Assembly (NCBI RefSeq): GCF_001310275.1
Contig: NZ_LGYZ01000081.1
Location: forward strand, 186,001 to 250,000
DNA from: Nocardia arizonensis
Lineage (GTDB): Bacteria; Actinomycetota; Actinomycetes; Mycobacteriales; Mycobacteriaceae
Direction of reading: 5' to 3'
DNA: 64,000 bases
The notes under the pieces were generated by a model. It worked only from the letters and a program-made list of their open reading frames with translations. It was not told the origin of the DNA and did not search any database. Positions 29,132 to 36,913 of the stretch are shown here, piece after piece; the first letter of the stretch is position 1; the number at the start of each line of letters is the position of its first letter. The position numbers and the translations under genes are program-made.

Positions 29132-29584
29132 CTACCGCAGGGGCAGAGCCGCGCCCCACTCCCGCGAGCCGCGGGCGCCGAAGATGCGGCGCTCGGATTC
29201 GAGGATTCCGACATCGTCGATGCTCGCCTCCCGGCGCGACATCAGCCCTTCGGCCGTGAATTCCCACTGCTCGTTGCCGTAACTGCGCCACCACCGGCCG
29301 AGTTCGTCGTGCCATTCGTACTGGAACCGCACGGCGATGCGGTTGCCCTCGAACGCCCACAGATCCTTGCGCAGGGCGTAGTCGTTCTCGATGGACCATT
29401 TGCGGGTGAGGAATTCGACAATGGCGGCGCGGCCGGTGAAGAATTCGTCCCGATTGCGCCACCGGGAATCCTCGGTATACGCGCGGGCGACCGTATCGGG
29501 ATCGCGGGTATTCCAGGCGTCTTCGGCGGCCTGCACCTTGATCCGGGCGGAGGCGGCGTCGAACGGGGGCAGCGGAGGTCGCAT
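29132..29584 (-). CDS. NTF2-like protein, DUF1348 type
   Basis: 150 residues from ATG 29584 with AGAGGAA upstream. The sequence [44 protein letters not shown] and [23 protein letters not shown] identifies the DUF1348 branch of the SnoaL/NTF2-like fold, a cone-shaped barrel that binds small hydrophobic ligands. It is the third gene of the VOC-PPOX-NTF2 transcription unit opposite the CGNR regulator. The family is widespread but uncharacterised; a role in detoxification or oxidation is possible from context. Confidence 0.85.
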   Translation of the reverse strand: MRPPLPPFDAASARIKVQAAEDAWNTRDPDTVARAYTEDSRWRNRDEFFTGRAAIVEFLTRKWSIENDYALRKDLWAFEGNRIAVRFQYEWHDELGRWWRSYGNEQWEFTAEGLMSRREASIDDVGILESERRIFGARGSREWGAALPLR

Positions 29585-29607
29585 GGAAGGTTCCTCTCGG
29601 GTGGAGT

Positions 29608-30495
29608 TCACGGATTGACCGGGGACAGTTCCGGCGGACCCCAGCGCAGCGGCCCGCTGCCACGGGAGTCGAGCACCTCCTCGACGGTGAAATCGATCGA
29701 GCACTGCGCACCGGGCGTGAAGGTGTCGGATTCCCAATTCAGTGCGGCACGGCCGGTGAGCCGCAGCGCGCCGCCGTCCGACCAGTCGGGGATCAGCAAT
29801 CCGCAACGCGGATTCACCGCGATATTGCCCAGGGTCATGAACATCGAATTGCCACGGTAATCCGGCCAGCGCAGCAGCGACGGCGACAGCGCGCGCAGGA
29901 ACCCGGGGTTCCCGCCCCGGTGCGAGGCGTCGACATCGCCCGCGCCGTTGGCGGTCGCGACGAAGAAGGCGTCGGTGGCGGCGAGGACGGCGAGCTGATC
30001 GGTGCCGAGCGAGGCGCTCCGCGCGGACCCCGGTCGCGCCTCGTCGGGCGTGTAGGAGCGGACTTCCCGACGGGAGATGTACTTCGGGCAGTTCGAATAC
30101 ACCTGATCGACGGTGATGCGCATACCCGATTCGACCGGGACCGCGAGCCCGTTGACCCGCATTCTGCGGCGGCGGTGCGGTTGCAGCGCGATCATGCCGA
30201 CCCGCCGCGGCCGCACGAGCGCCGCGGCGAGCGGGTCGTCCGGTGCGGGACGCGCGTCCACGGCGATGGTCGAGTCATCGAGGGCGCGCACGAATCCGGG
30301 CCTGCCAGTGAGCTGTCCCGCCCATATCCGCCCGTGGTCGTCGGCGGCGGCGAGGACGACCATCGGCTGGTCAGCCAGGAAGTCCGCGGCGATATCCGGG
30401 ATATCGGCGCGGACCGTCCGGCCGACCCGCTCGGCGATATCGGCCTGCCCCATACGGCGTTGGACGGCGAGTTCGCCGGAATGGAAGGGTGACAT
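29608..30495 (-). CDS. Pyridoxamine 5'-phosphate oxidase-like flavin-binding protein
   Basis: 295 residues. The family start [16 protein letters not shown] and the later [38 protein letters not shown] with [24 protein letters not shown] mark the split-barrel FMN-binding PPOX family. It likely reduces or oxidises a small substrate with a flavin or deazaflavin cofactor. ATG 30495 starts one base after the stop of the frameshift-restored VOC gene, so the two are tightly coupled. DUF1348 follows after 23 bp. Confidence 0.85.
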   Translation of the reverse strand: MSPFHSGELAVQRRMGQADIAERVGRTVRADIPDIAADFLADQPMVVLAAADDHGRIWAGQLTGRPGFVRALDDSTIAVDARPAPDDPLAAALVRPRRVGMIALQPHRRRRMRVNGLAVPVESGMRITVDQVYSNCPKYISRREVRSYTPDEARPGSARSASLGTDQLAVLAATDAFFVATANGAGDVDASHRGGNPGFLRALSPSLLRWPDYRGNSMFMTLGNIAVNPRCGLLIPDWSDGGALRLTGRAALNWESDTFTPGAQCSIDFTVEEVLDSRGSGPLRWGPPELSPVNP

Positions 30496-30496
30496 C

Positions 30497-30947
30497 TCAG
30501 AAGAATCCGCAAGTGGGGGCGGAACCCGAAGGGGCGGGCGCGGATTCGGCGCCCGTGGGTGCGTACACCTCGAGCCGGATGCCGTCAGGATCGGTGAAGA
30601 AGATGCCCCCCGGAGGACGCGCCCTCCCGGTGCGCGACCACACCGTCATGGGCGAACTCGACCGCGAGGTCACGCAGCCGCGCCTGGATCGTTCGAACCT
30701 CCTCGATGGTGCCGACCTGGAACGACAGGTGATGCAGACCCGGGGTGTCCGCGGAGAACTCGCCGGCCGACTGCTGCCAGAGGGTGATCATCACCGCGCC
30801 GTCGAGTCCGAGGAAGGCCCACCGCCGCGGTCCCTCGACTCCCGCGGTGAGCTGTTCGAAGCCGAGTGCGCGCCGATAGAACTCGACCGACCGGTCCAGG
30901 TCGGCGACGTTCAGGCCGACATGGCCTGTACTGAGCGCTGTAGTCAT
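30497..30947 (-). pseudogene. VOC (glyoxalase/bleomycin-resistance fold) protein with a 1-bp frameshift
   Basis: From ATG 30947 the frame encodes a normal VOC protein (GHVGLNVADLDRSVEFYRRALGFEQL; GLHHLSFQVGTIEEVRTIQARL) up to HREGASSGG. It then shifts and stops at 30585 after only HLLHRS, giving 120 residues. In the next frame the expected end of the fold, IFFTDPDGIRLEVYAPTG, continues and stops at 30497. The break coincides with a run of six G (C 30606-30611 on the plus strand); five G would give an intact 149-residue protein. The metal-ligand glutamate of the last strand (RLEVY) is lost in the shifted form. This is either a recent mutation, phase variation in a homopolymer, or a sequencing error. 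Confidence 0.85.
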
Positions 30948-30969
30948 CGTGGAACCCCTCTAGGCGAAA

Positions 30970-30997
30970 TAACCGTTGTAAATTGTTTTACAGGTTA
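30970..30997. promoter_or_regulatory. Inverted repeat between VOC operon and CGNR regulator
   Basis: TGTAAA-TTGT-TTTACA (30977-30992) is a perfect 6-bp dyad, framed by TAACC (30970-30974) and GGTTA (30993-30997). It lies 23 bp from the VOC start in an AT-rich island within GC-rich DNA. Probable operator of the divergent CGNR regulator. Confidence 0.65.
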
Positions 30998-31069
30998 GAG
31001 AGTAGTGCGACAATCCGGAGCGAGTCAACCACTGAAATTAAATTAGACGGTTAGGGAGGTGAGGTTGTC

Positions 31070-31612
31070 ATGTCGATGAGTGGGACACCGATACCCTCAG
31101 TCATGCCCGATCCGCGCCCACACCTCGGTGAACCACTCGCCCTGGACCTTCTCAACACCCGCTGGATCGAGGGCGAACCGCGGGATCTGCTCACAGATAC
31201 CGACGGGCTGGCGATCTGGTTGGCGACGGCGGGCATCGATGCCCCCGCCGATCAGCGCACCCTCGAGGCGCTGGTGGCCGCCCGCTCGGCGATCCTCGAC
31301 ACCGTGCGCCATGCGAATCACGCCGCGCTCAACGACGTTCTCGCACACGGCCGCATCCGCCGCACCCTCACCGACTCGGGCCCTCTCGACACCCCCGACG
31401 TCGCGGATCCGACCCGGCTGCCCGCCTGGTTGGCCGCGAACAATCTGCTCGACCTGCTCGCGCGCGCACCGGAACGAATCAAGCAGTGCGCGCATCCGCA
31501 CTGCATCCTGTTCTTCCTCGACACCTCGAAGAACGGCACGAGACGTTGGCATTCGATGGCGACCTGCGGCAACCGCACCAAGGCGGCACGCCACTACGCC
31601 AAACTGAGCTGA
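31070..31612 (+). CDS. CGNR zinc-finger (ABATE domain) regulator
   Basis: 180 residues. The N-terminal ABATE-like part has LALDLLNTRWIEGEPRDLL, and the C-terminal zinc finger CAHPHCILFFLDTSKNGTRRWHSMATCGNRTKAARHY has the four cysteines and the CGNR signature. This family is regarded as a stress-regulated transcription-factor group. GGGAGGTGAGG precedes ATG 31070. Divergent from the VOC-PPOX-NTF2 operon, with a perfect dyad between, so it probably regulates that operon. Effector unknown. Confidence 0.88.
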   Translation: MSMSGTPIPSVMPDPRPHLGEPLALDLLNTRWIEGEPRDLLTDTDGLAIWLATAGIDAPADQRTLEALVAARSAILDTVRHANHAALNDVLAHGRIRRTLTDSGPLDTPDVADPTRLPAWLAANNLLDLLARAPERIKQCAHPHCILFFLDTSKNGTRRWHSMATCGNRTKAARHYAKLS

Positions 31613-31619
31613 GAGCGGT

Positions 31620-32792
31620 TCAGAACAATTCGTCCAGCAGCCGGTAGTAGGCGAGACGACGGTGATCGGGCGCGATGGGACCGTACGCCTCGAAGAACGC
31701 CTCGACCGCCCCGCTACCGCCCGCCTCGCGCAGATCGCGTTCTGCCAGTGCCAGATCACGATGGCGATCGGCCACGCCGAGCGCGCCGACATCGAGCACG
31801 ATGCCGCCCTCGAGCACATTGGCGGGGGTGAAATCACCGTGGGTCACCACGAGATCCGATTCGTCCGGCCGCTGCTCGAGCAGATCACGCAGGACATCCT
31901 CTGGCGTACGGCCCATGTTCTCGACGTCGAAATCCTCGACATCGACCAGCCCTTCCAGCACCTGCCTGCGAGCTCGCGGCAAGACCGTGTCGAGCCGGGC
32001 GTCGAACGGGCAGTCGGCCACCGGCAGCGCGTGCAACCGTCGCAGCAGTGCGCCGAGGACCGCGCCGACCGACGGACCGGACACGACGTCGAGCCCCGCC
32101 GCCGTACTCGGCGCGCCCGCGTCGGCCAGCAACAGCACATCGGCGTCGAAGCCTGCGATCTCCGGCACTCGCACACCGCGGCACTCCAACCAACGCAGCC
32201 GGTCGTATTCCGCGACGGCGCGCGGTCCGCGCTTCATCCAGTACGCGCCGACCGAGACGACCTCGCCGCTCATGCCCTCGTGCCCGTCCGACCGGATCGG
32301 GGCATCGCCGACCAGCGCGGCGATCGAAGGCGGCAGCGGAATCGGCGACTGATCCAGTGTCTCCAGCGCGACCCGCGTCGATTCGATCAATTCCGCATCG
32401 CCCTCGGCCGTCCGTAGCCGCAACGCCTCCCCCAGCGCGGCGCGGGCACCCTCGAGATCACCCTGTTCCGCCAGCGCCCTGCCCAGGTGCTGGGCGGCGA
32501 AGGACAGCACCTCGGGTGCGCGGGCGCGGGCCACGTCCACCGCGCGGCGGTAGAGCCAAGTCGCGGTGGGGAATTCCCCGCGGTAACGGTAGACATCGCC
32601 GAGATTGATCCAGACCGTGATCCGCCTGCTGTCGGTATCGACCAGTTCCAGCGCGCGATCGAGATGATCCAGCGCGTCGTCATAGCGCCCGAGCAGCATC
32701 GATTCGATGCCGATCTGGCGATGGCCGACGAAGTCGACGGGCCGGGCCGCGGCCACGCGCTCGGCGAGCCCCGCCGGATCGACCGGGATCAT
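31620..32792 (-). CDS. TPR domain fused to APH(3')-like phosphotransferase
   Basis: About 390 residues. The N-terminal 140 hold tetratricopeptide-like repeats (LLGRYDDALDHLDRALELVDTD; NLGDVYRYRGEFPTATWLYRRAVDVARA; LGRALAEQGDLEGARAALGEALRL). The C-terminal half is an aminoglycoside 3'-phosphotransferase-type kinase: catalytic loop THGDFTPANVL with Asp and Asn, then the metal site in LDVGALGVADRHRDLALAERDL. The first GR of the usual GRxGxAD motif is GA here. I start at ATG 32792 (MIPVDPAGLAERV); a further in-frame extension looks non-coding. It could phosphorylate an aminoglycoside-like or sugar substrate; resistance is possible but unproven. Confidence 0.78.
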   Translation of the reverse strand: MIPVDPAGLAERVAAARPVDFVGHRQIGIESMLLGRYDDALDHLDRALELVDTDSRRITVWINLGDVYRYRGEFPTATWLYRRAVDVARARAPEVLSFAAQHLGRALAEQGDLEGARAALGEALRLRTAEGDAELIESTRVALETLDQSPIPLPPSIAALVGDAPIRSDGHEGMSGEVVSVGAYWMKRGPRAVAEYDRLRWLECRGVRVPEIAGFDADVLLLADAGAPSTAAGLDVVSGPSVGAVLGALLRRLHALPVADCPFDARLDTVLPRARRQVLEGLVDVEDFDVENMGRTPEDVLRDLLEQRPDESDLVVTHGDFTPANVLEGGIVLDVGALGVADRHRDLALAERDLREAGGSGAVEAFFEAYGPIAPDHRRLAYYRLLDELF

Positions 32793-32842
32793 CCGCTGTC
32801 GTTCATCGACGCGATACGACGGCGCGGCCCGCTCCGATCCGG

Positions 32843-33037
32843 TCACCAACGAGTCCGAGGGACGTCGAATTCGGCACACAGCGCGTGCCACACGTCCCGG
32901 GGATCGATCCCCACCTCGATCGCGTCCGCCCCGGTCCGACCGCCCAACGACAGGATCACGTGGTCGCTGAACAGGGCGTCACCTCGGGCCACCCCGAACT
33001 CGGTATGCAACAGTTCCTGGAACTCGGTCAATCGCAC
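32843..33037 (-). CDS. DUF3046 protein
   Basis: 64 residues from GTG 33037, giving VRLTEFQELLHTEFGVARGDALFSDHVILSLGGRTGADAIEVG and the conserved ending DPRDVWHALCAEFDVPRTRW. Length and motifs fit DUF3046, a short actinobacterial protein encoded immediately upstream of recA in M. tuberculosis (Rv2738c). Here about 4 kb of accessory genes separate it from recA. Function unknown; proximity to recA suggests, but does not show, a link to DNA repair. Confidence 0.88.
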   Translation of the reverse strand: MRLTEFQELLHTEFGVARGDALFSDHVILSLGGRTGADAIEVGIDPRDVWHALCAEFDVPRTRW

Positions 33038-33074
33038 CGTATTCAAGATACTCGCGCGAGATCGCGCGGGCACC

Positions 33075-34238
33075 TCACGGGGAACTGGTGGCCGATACCG
33101 CGCCGCGACACAGTTCGACCGGATCGCGGACCTCGGCGACCGACATGGACGCCTCCTGCGCCGCGGCCGCGAACCGCGGATGGTCGAGCACGGACCGGAC
33201 CGCCGTGCGCACGGCGTCGACGGTGAGCGGCCTGATCAGGATCGAACTGCCCTGGCGGGCGGCACGATTGGCCAGTTCCCATTGATCGCCGCCGCCCGGG
33301 ACGGTGATGATCGGCACCGCCGACAGCAGCGATTTGGCGAGCAGCCCGTGTCCGCCGCCGCCGATGGTCAGTGCCGCGTGGGTCAATAGTTCGTCCTGGC
33401 GGCCGAGTCCGGCGACGGCCCACGACGGCAGATCCGTCGGCGGGGCGTCGAGCATGGAGATCGCGACACGCACTCCCGCGCCGTCCAACGCCTCGAGCAC
33501 GGTCTCCACCATGCCCGCCACACCGGTGTGCGCGGTCGACGGCGCGACCATGATCAACGGGCCGTCCCCCGGCGGCGGCGCCAGGACACGGTCGGTGGGC
33601 TCCCACAGCAGCGGACCGATCAGGTGCGCGTTCTCCGGCCAGTCCGGCCGCGGCACCTCCAAGGCGGGCAGCGTCGCGATCAGCCGCAGCGCCGGACCGG
33701 GGTCGGCGGCGGGCAGACCGACACTCTCCCTGGCCTTCTCGCGCTGGCGCCGACCATTGCGGATGGCGCGGGCGGTCATGGAACGCAGCAGGCCGTCGCG
33801 CATCCGGCCGCGCACCCCCTCGCCCACGGCGAGTCCACTGCCGATGGGCGGCAGCGCCTTCGAGGGCAGATACAGCGGATGCGGGGACAGTTCCACCCAC
33901 GGCACCCCGAGTCGCTCGGCGGCCATACCGCCGCCCGCGGTGAGCACATCGGAGACCACCAGTTCCGGCAGCATCGCGCTCAGATCCGGCAGGATCTCCG
34001 AGGAGATGTAGGCGGCGCGCTCGTGGATGCGCCTGCCGGCATCGGCGTCGTCGTCGTTCGTGCGCGGCGCGAGGCCCTTGAGTCTGCGCACGGCGATGCC
34101 TGCCCGCTTGGCGGCGTCGAACCAGCGCGGACCGGTGAAGAGCACCGGTTCGTCACCCGCCGCCACGAGACGTTCGCACAGCGCCAACGCCGGAAACGCA
34201 TGGCCGGGATCGGGCCCGGCGACAACGGCAACACGCAT
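33075..34238 (-). CDS. UGT/MGT-like glycosyltransferase (Rv2739c-like)
   Basis: 387 residues, GT-B fold of the erythromycin/macrolide-type glycosyltransferases. The N-terminus MRVAVVAGPDPGHAFPALALCERLVAAGDEPVLFTG is the acceptor-domain start; LTIGGGGHGLLAKSLLSAVPIITVPGGGDQWELANRAARQG is the nucleotide-sugar signature. Start ATG 34238. Same relative position as Rv2739c next to DUF3046, 37 bp upstream of it. It may glycosylate a lipid or secondary metabolite; substrate unknown. Confidence 0.87.
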   Translation of the reverse strand: MRVAVVAGPDPGHAFPALALCERLVAAGDEPVLFTGPRWFDAAKRAGIAVRRLKGLAPRTNDDDADAGRRIHERAAYISSEILPDLSAMLPELVVSDVLTAGGGMAAERLGVPWVELSPHPLYLPSKALPPIGSGLAVGEGVRGRMRDGLLRSMTARAIRNGRRQREKARESVGLPAADPGPALRLIATLPALEVPRPDWPENAHLIGPLLWEPTDRVLAPPPGDGPLIMVAPSTAHTGVAGMVETVLEALDGAGVRVAISMLDAPPTDLPSWAVAGLGRQDELLTHAALTIGGGGHGLLAKSLLSAVPIITVPGGGDQWELANRAARQGSSILIRPLTVDAVRTAVRSVLDHPRFAAAAQEASMSVAEVRDPVELCRGAVSATSSP

Positions 34239-34347
34239 TGGCCCAGCCTGCCACACCGCCCGCGCGCTGCCGTGCGGCCCGCCCGCGCCGCCGCGCCCGA
34301 TGCCGGTATCGTGCGGATCCACGGGACGCCGGACAGAGGAGTGCGCG

Positions 34348-34938
34348 GTGACGACGCCGATTTCGACCGTGGACGAGCTGATGGAACTCCTGGGCGAGTG
34401 TCACGACGTGTGGGACACCGCCGATCGCAGCGGCGATCCGGTCGACATCCTCGATCACGATCGCCAGTGCGCGCAGCTGCTGCGCCGCTCCCATCCGGGC
34501 GATGAGGAACTCCAGGTCGCCGGACTGGTGCACGATATCGGCCACCACCTGCGGCCCGGCGACGACGCCGGACACGGCAGGCACGGTGCCGAGGCGGTAC
34601 GCGGACTGCTCGGCGCGCGGGTGGCGCGACTGGTCGAATTGCACGTGGTCGCCAAGCGCTATCTCGTGGCGACCGACGCCGAGCACGCCGCGGGTCTGTC
34701 CGCATCGAGCCGACGCACGCTGCTCGCGCAGGGCGGCCCCATGGATTCCGCCGAGATCGCGGCATTCCGCGCCGATCCCGATTTCCCCGCCGCCATCGCC
34801 TTGCGGCGGGCCGACGACGCGGGCAAGGTCGTCGGACTCGCCGTCGCGCCGGTCGAAACCTGGCGCCCGGTCGTCGAGCGGGTGGCCGATCGCGCCGTTC
34901 GGTCCCGACGGCCGCGCCGCGATCAGCCGCCGAAGTAG
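34348..34938 (+). CDS. HD-domain hydrolase, PhnZ/MIOX-like
   Basis: 196 residues from GTG 34348 with AGAGGAG upstream. Metal ligands: the first histidine in ILDHDRQC, the HD pair in LVHDIGHHLRPG, and further histidines in GHGRHGAEAV and LVELHVVAKRYLV. This pattern resembles HD proteins related to PhnZ and myo-inositol oxygenase, which use a di-iron site, more than nucleotide phosphohydrolases. Substrate unknown. The 3' end overlaps the opposing PIG-L gene by 16 bp. Confidence 0.75.
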   Translation: MTTPISTVDELMELLGECHDVWDTADRSGDPVDILDHDRQCAQLLRRSHPGDEELQVAGLVHDIGHHLRPGDDAGHGRHGAEAVRGLLGARVARLVELHVVAKRYLVATDAEHAAGLSASSRRTLLAQGGPMDSAEIAAFRADPDFPAAIALRRADDAGKVVGLAVAPVETWRPVVERVADRAVRSRRPRRDQPPK

Positions 34939-35642
34939 TACAGCTCGAAACCAACCGCCCGTTCGGCCGGGAATCCGTCCTTCGGCGCCGTGGCACGGTC
35001 CACGATGGCGCGCACCTGGTCATCGACGGGTACTTCGCTGAGCGCCTCGAGATAGCGCCGGTGCGCGGTCAGGGACGCCCTTGCCGCGTCCACCGTCTCG
35101 GTGACGTCGACCGCGTGGGTGGCGACCGGACCGACGACCGCGGCATAGCGCGCCGACCACGGGGCGAGATCGGCGATCTCGGGGAAGATCCACTCGTTAC
35201 CCGCGTCGGAGACGGCGTCGAGTCCGCTGCGGCCGACCGCGCGATGATCGGCGCTGTTGGCGAAACCCGGCGCCCAGGTATCGCCGAAATTGAACAGCAC
35301 CACCAGTTCCGGTCGATGGCGGCGGATCGCGGCGGCGAGGTCGCGACGCAGGTCCGTACCTTCGCGGATCCGCCCGTCGGGATGACCGAGGAATTCCACC
35401 TCGGTCACGCCGACCGCCCGCGCCCCGGCCCGCTCCTCGGCTTCGCGCAGCGGTCCGGCCTCGGCGGGCGGCATCCCAGCGATTCCGGCCTCGCCGCTGG
35501 TGACGAGGACGTAGCGAATGTCCTTGCCCATCCGCGTCCAGCGTGCGACCGCGGCGGCCGCACCGTATTCGATGTCGTCGGGATGGGCGACGATGACAAG
35601 TCCGCGATCCCAGTCCTCGGGTAGGTGCTCCACGGTCCTCAT
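34923..35642 (-). CDS. PIG-L family deacetylase
   Basis: 239 residues. The zinc motif AHPDDIEYG (about residues 19-27), then TSGEAGIAGMPP and VEFLGHPDGRI, and SADHRAVG supplying the third ligand, mark a LmbE/PIG-L N-acetyl sugar deacetylase. MshB, the mycothiol deacetylase, is of this family, but this shorter protein more likely acts on another N-acetylglucosamine-type substrate. Start ATG 35642. The nearby glycosyltransferase might belong to the same pathway; this is speculation. Confidence 0.87.
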   Translation of the reverse strand: MRTVEHLPEDWDRGLVIVAHPDDIEYGAAAAVARWTRMGKDIRYVLVTSGEAGIAGMPPAEAGPLREAEERAGARAVGVTEVEFLGHPDGRIREGTDLRRDLAAAIRRHRPELVVLFNFGDTWAPGFANSADHRAVGRSGLDAVSDAGNEWIFPEIADLAPWSARYAAVVGPVATHAVDVTETVDAARASLTAHRRYLEALSEVPVDDQVRAIVDRATAPKDGFPAERAVGFELYYFGG

Positions 35643-35665
35643 TCAATCAGCCGCGCCACTGCCCG

Positions 35666-35836
35666 CTACAACTTGCTGATCGAGTTGTCCGATCCGGCGA
35701 CCGCCTTGTAGAGCAGATACAGGCCGAACACCACCGCACTGATCATCAGAATCGGGAACAGGCCCTTGATCAGCGCACCGATGACGGCGAGCGCGATCCA
35801 CACGACCGCGACGACGCCGATGATCTTCCACAGCAT
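35666..35836 (-). CDS. Small membrane protein, 56 residues
   Basis: From ATG 35836 with AGGAGG 6 nt upstream. Two hydrophobic segments, IIGVVAVVWIALAVIGAL and LFPILMISAVVFGLYLLYKAV, with a lysine between, predict a hairpin-like two-pass membrane protein. A longer frame to 35884 is open but lacks a comparable ribosome-binding site. It ends 23 bp upstream of PIG-L and may be co-transcribed with it. Function unknown; similar proteins are common in Nocardia-type genomes near stress genes. Confidence 0.7.
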   Translation of the reverse strand: MLWKIIGVVAVVWIALAVIGALIKGLFPILMISAVVFGLYLLYKAVAGSDNSISKL

Positions 35837-36495
35837 TTCCAGCCTCCTGAAGTCTTCGCCGACCGCCGTCCGGCGATCCGACATCTCCCATGCTGGCAGG
35901 GTCGCGCTGTGAAATCACCAGCTCAACACCGATATCCGGGTGCAAATCAGGGTTCACCCTGAACTCCGGCCCGGTCAAAGGGTCTTGACCGTTCGACGGA
36001 TCGGTTACCGAACGGTAGCCGGTCATTCACCAGGGGTGCGCCGGTAGTCGATGCCACCGTGCCGTGACGAATTCGACCAATTCCGGGAAACCATTGCTGC
36101 AAAACCGCCGCGGCTGCAAGGATGTTCACCGGCGGTCACGATCTTCGACCGCCGAGTCGTTGATTCATCGATGTATCGACAACTTCAGGAATCCCTTTGA
36201 CATTCTCGCAGCTCACCGCGGTAATGCATGCGGGGCGGTATCGCGGATGTCGGTCGCCGTATTTCCGTACCGACCCGTGGGTACGCATTATCGCCCGCAT
36301 CCTGCCGCTGCTCTACGCACACCTATTACTCTGCGCCGGTGCAGCACCGGCGGCCCCGCGTAAAATGCCGTCCGGCCGCGTATTCCGCCCCCGGACCATT
36401 CACACGCCCGTGCCTGACCGAGCATTTGCTTCGGCTGCGGCACATTCCGCGCGATTTCCGTCCGCTGCCATCGTCTCCACGATGCGGAATCGCCG
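35837..36495. other. 660-bp non-coding region rich in dyads
   Basis: No convincing gene; plus-strand ORFs here have proline/arginine-shadow composition. Dyads seen: ACCGTTCG/CGAACGGT (35988-36016), GGCGGTC/GACCGCC (36131-36153), CGTACC/GGTACG (36266-36285) and a near-perfect palindrome CGCCGGTGC-A-GCACCGGCG (36334-36352). The last could end a transcript or be an operator. The region borders the decayed pspM copy and may be remnant DNA. Confidence 0.45.
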
Positions 36496-36909
36496 TTAAC
36501 CGATCTCCGGGCATCGCCCGGTCGCTCGTATGCCGTGCAGGTGAAGATCGCCGAAACCCGACGACATCGGCGAAATTCGCCGCACGGCATACGACGGTCG
36601 CCCCTCGATCCGATATCCGTTCCCGAACCCTGCCGGGAAATTGCGGTACACATAGCGACAATTTGCCTGCGGCGCTTTCGATTCGAGAGGCACCATCGCC
36701 GAACGCGTATAGGCGTTCAGCGCCTCGGCGGCGTAGGGTTTGTCGCGGCCGACCACCGCCGCGGCGTTTTCCAGACCGACGGTGTCGACGGCCCAGCCCG
36801 CCAGGCCGCGCCGAACGGGTTCGCCGTCTCGATCATCTCGACAATTCGGCGGCGCCGAGATGCCGTGCGGATCGCCCTCGCCGCGCGGGGGCAGGCGCGG
36901 CGACGGCAT
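36496..36909 (-). pseudogene. Decayed partial duplicate of pspM
   Basis: Translated, it contains VGLENAAAVVGRDKPYAAEALNAYTRSAMVPLESK, closely matching VQMESAAAVVGRDNPRTAEALNANTRSAMQRLESG of the adjacent pspM. At DNA level plus-strand 36680-36870 aligns with 37128-37350, with several small deletions and one about 25-bp gap. Upstream and downstream of the core the similarity fades (YRIEGRPSYAVRR versus YRFDSIVADLRH). The membrane segments of pspM are absent. The frame stays open for 137 codons, but it is best read as a degenerating 3'-half duplication directly downstream of the parent gene. Confidence 0.7.
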
Positions 36910-36913
36910 CCGT

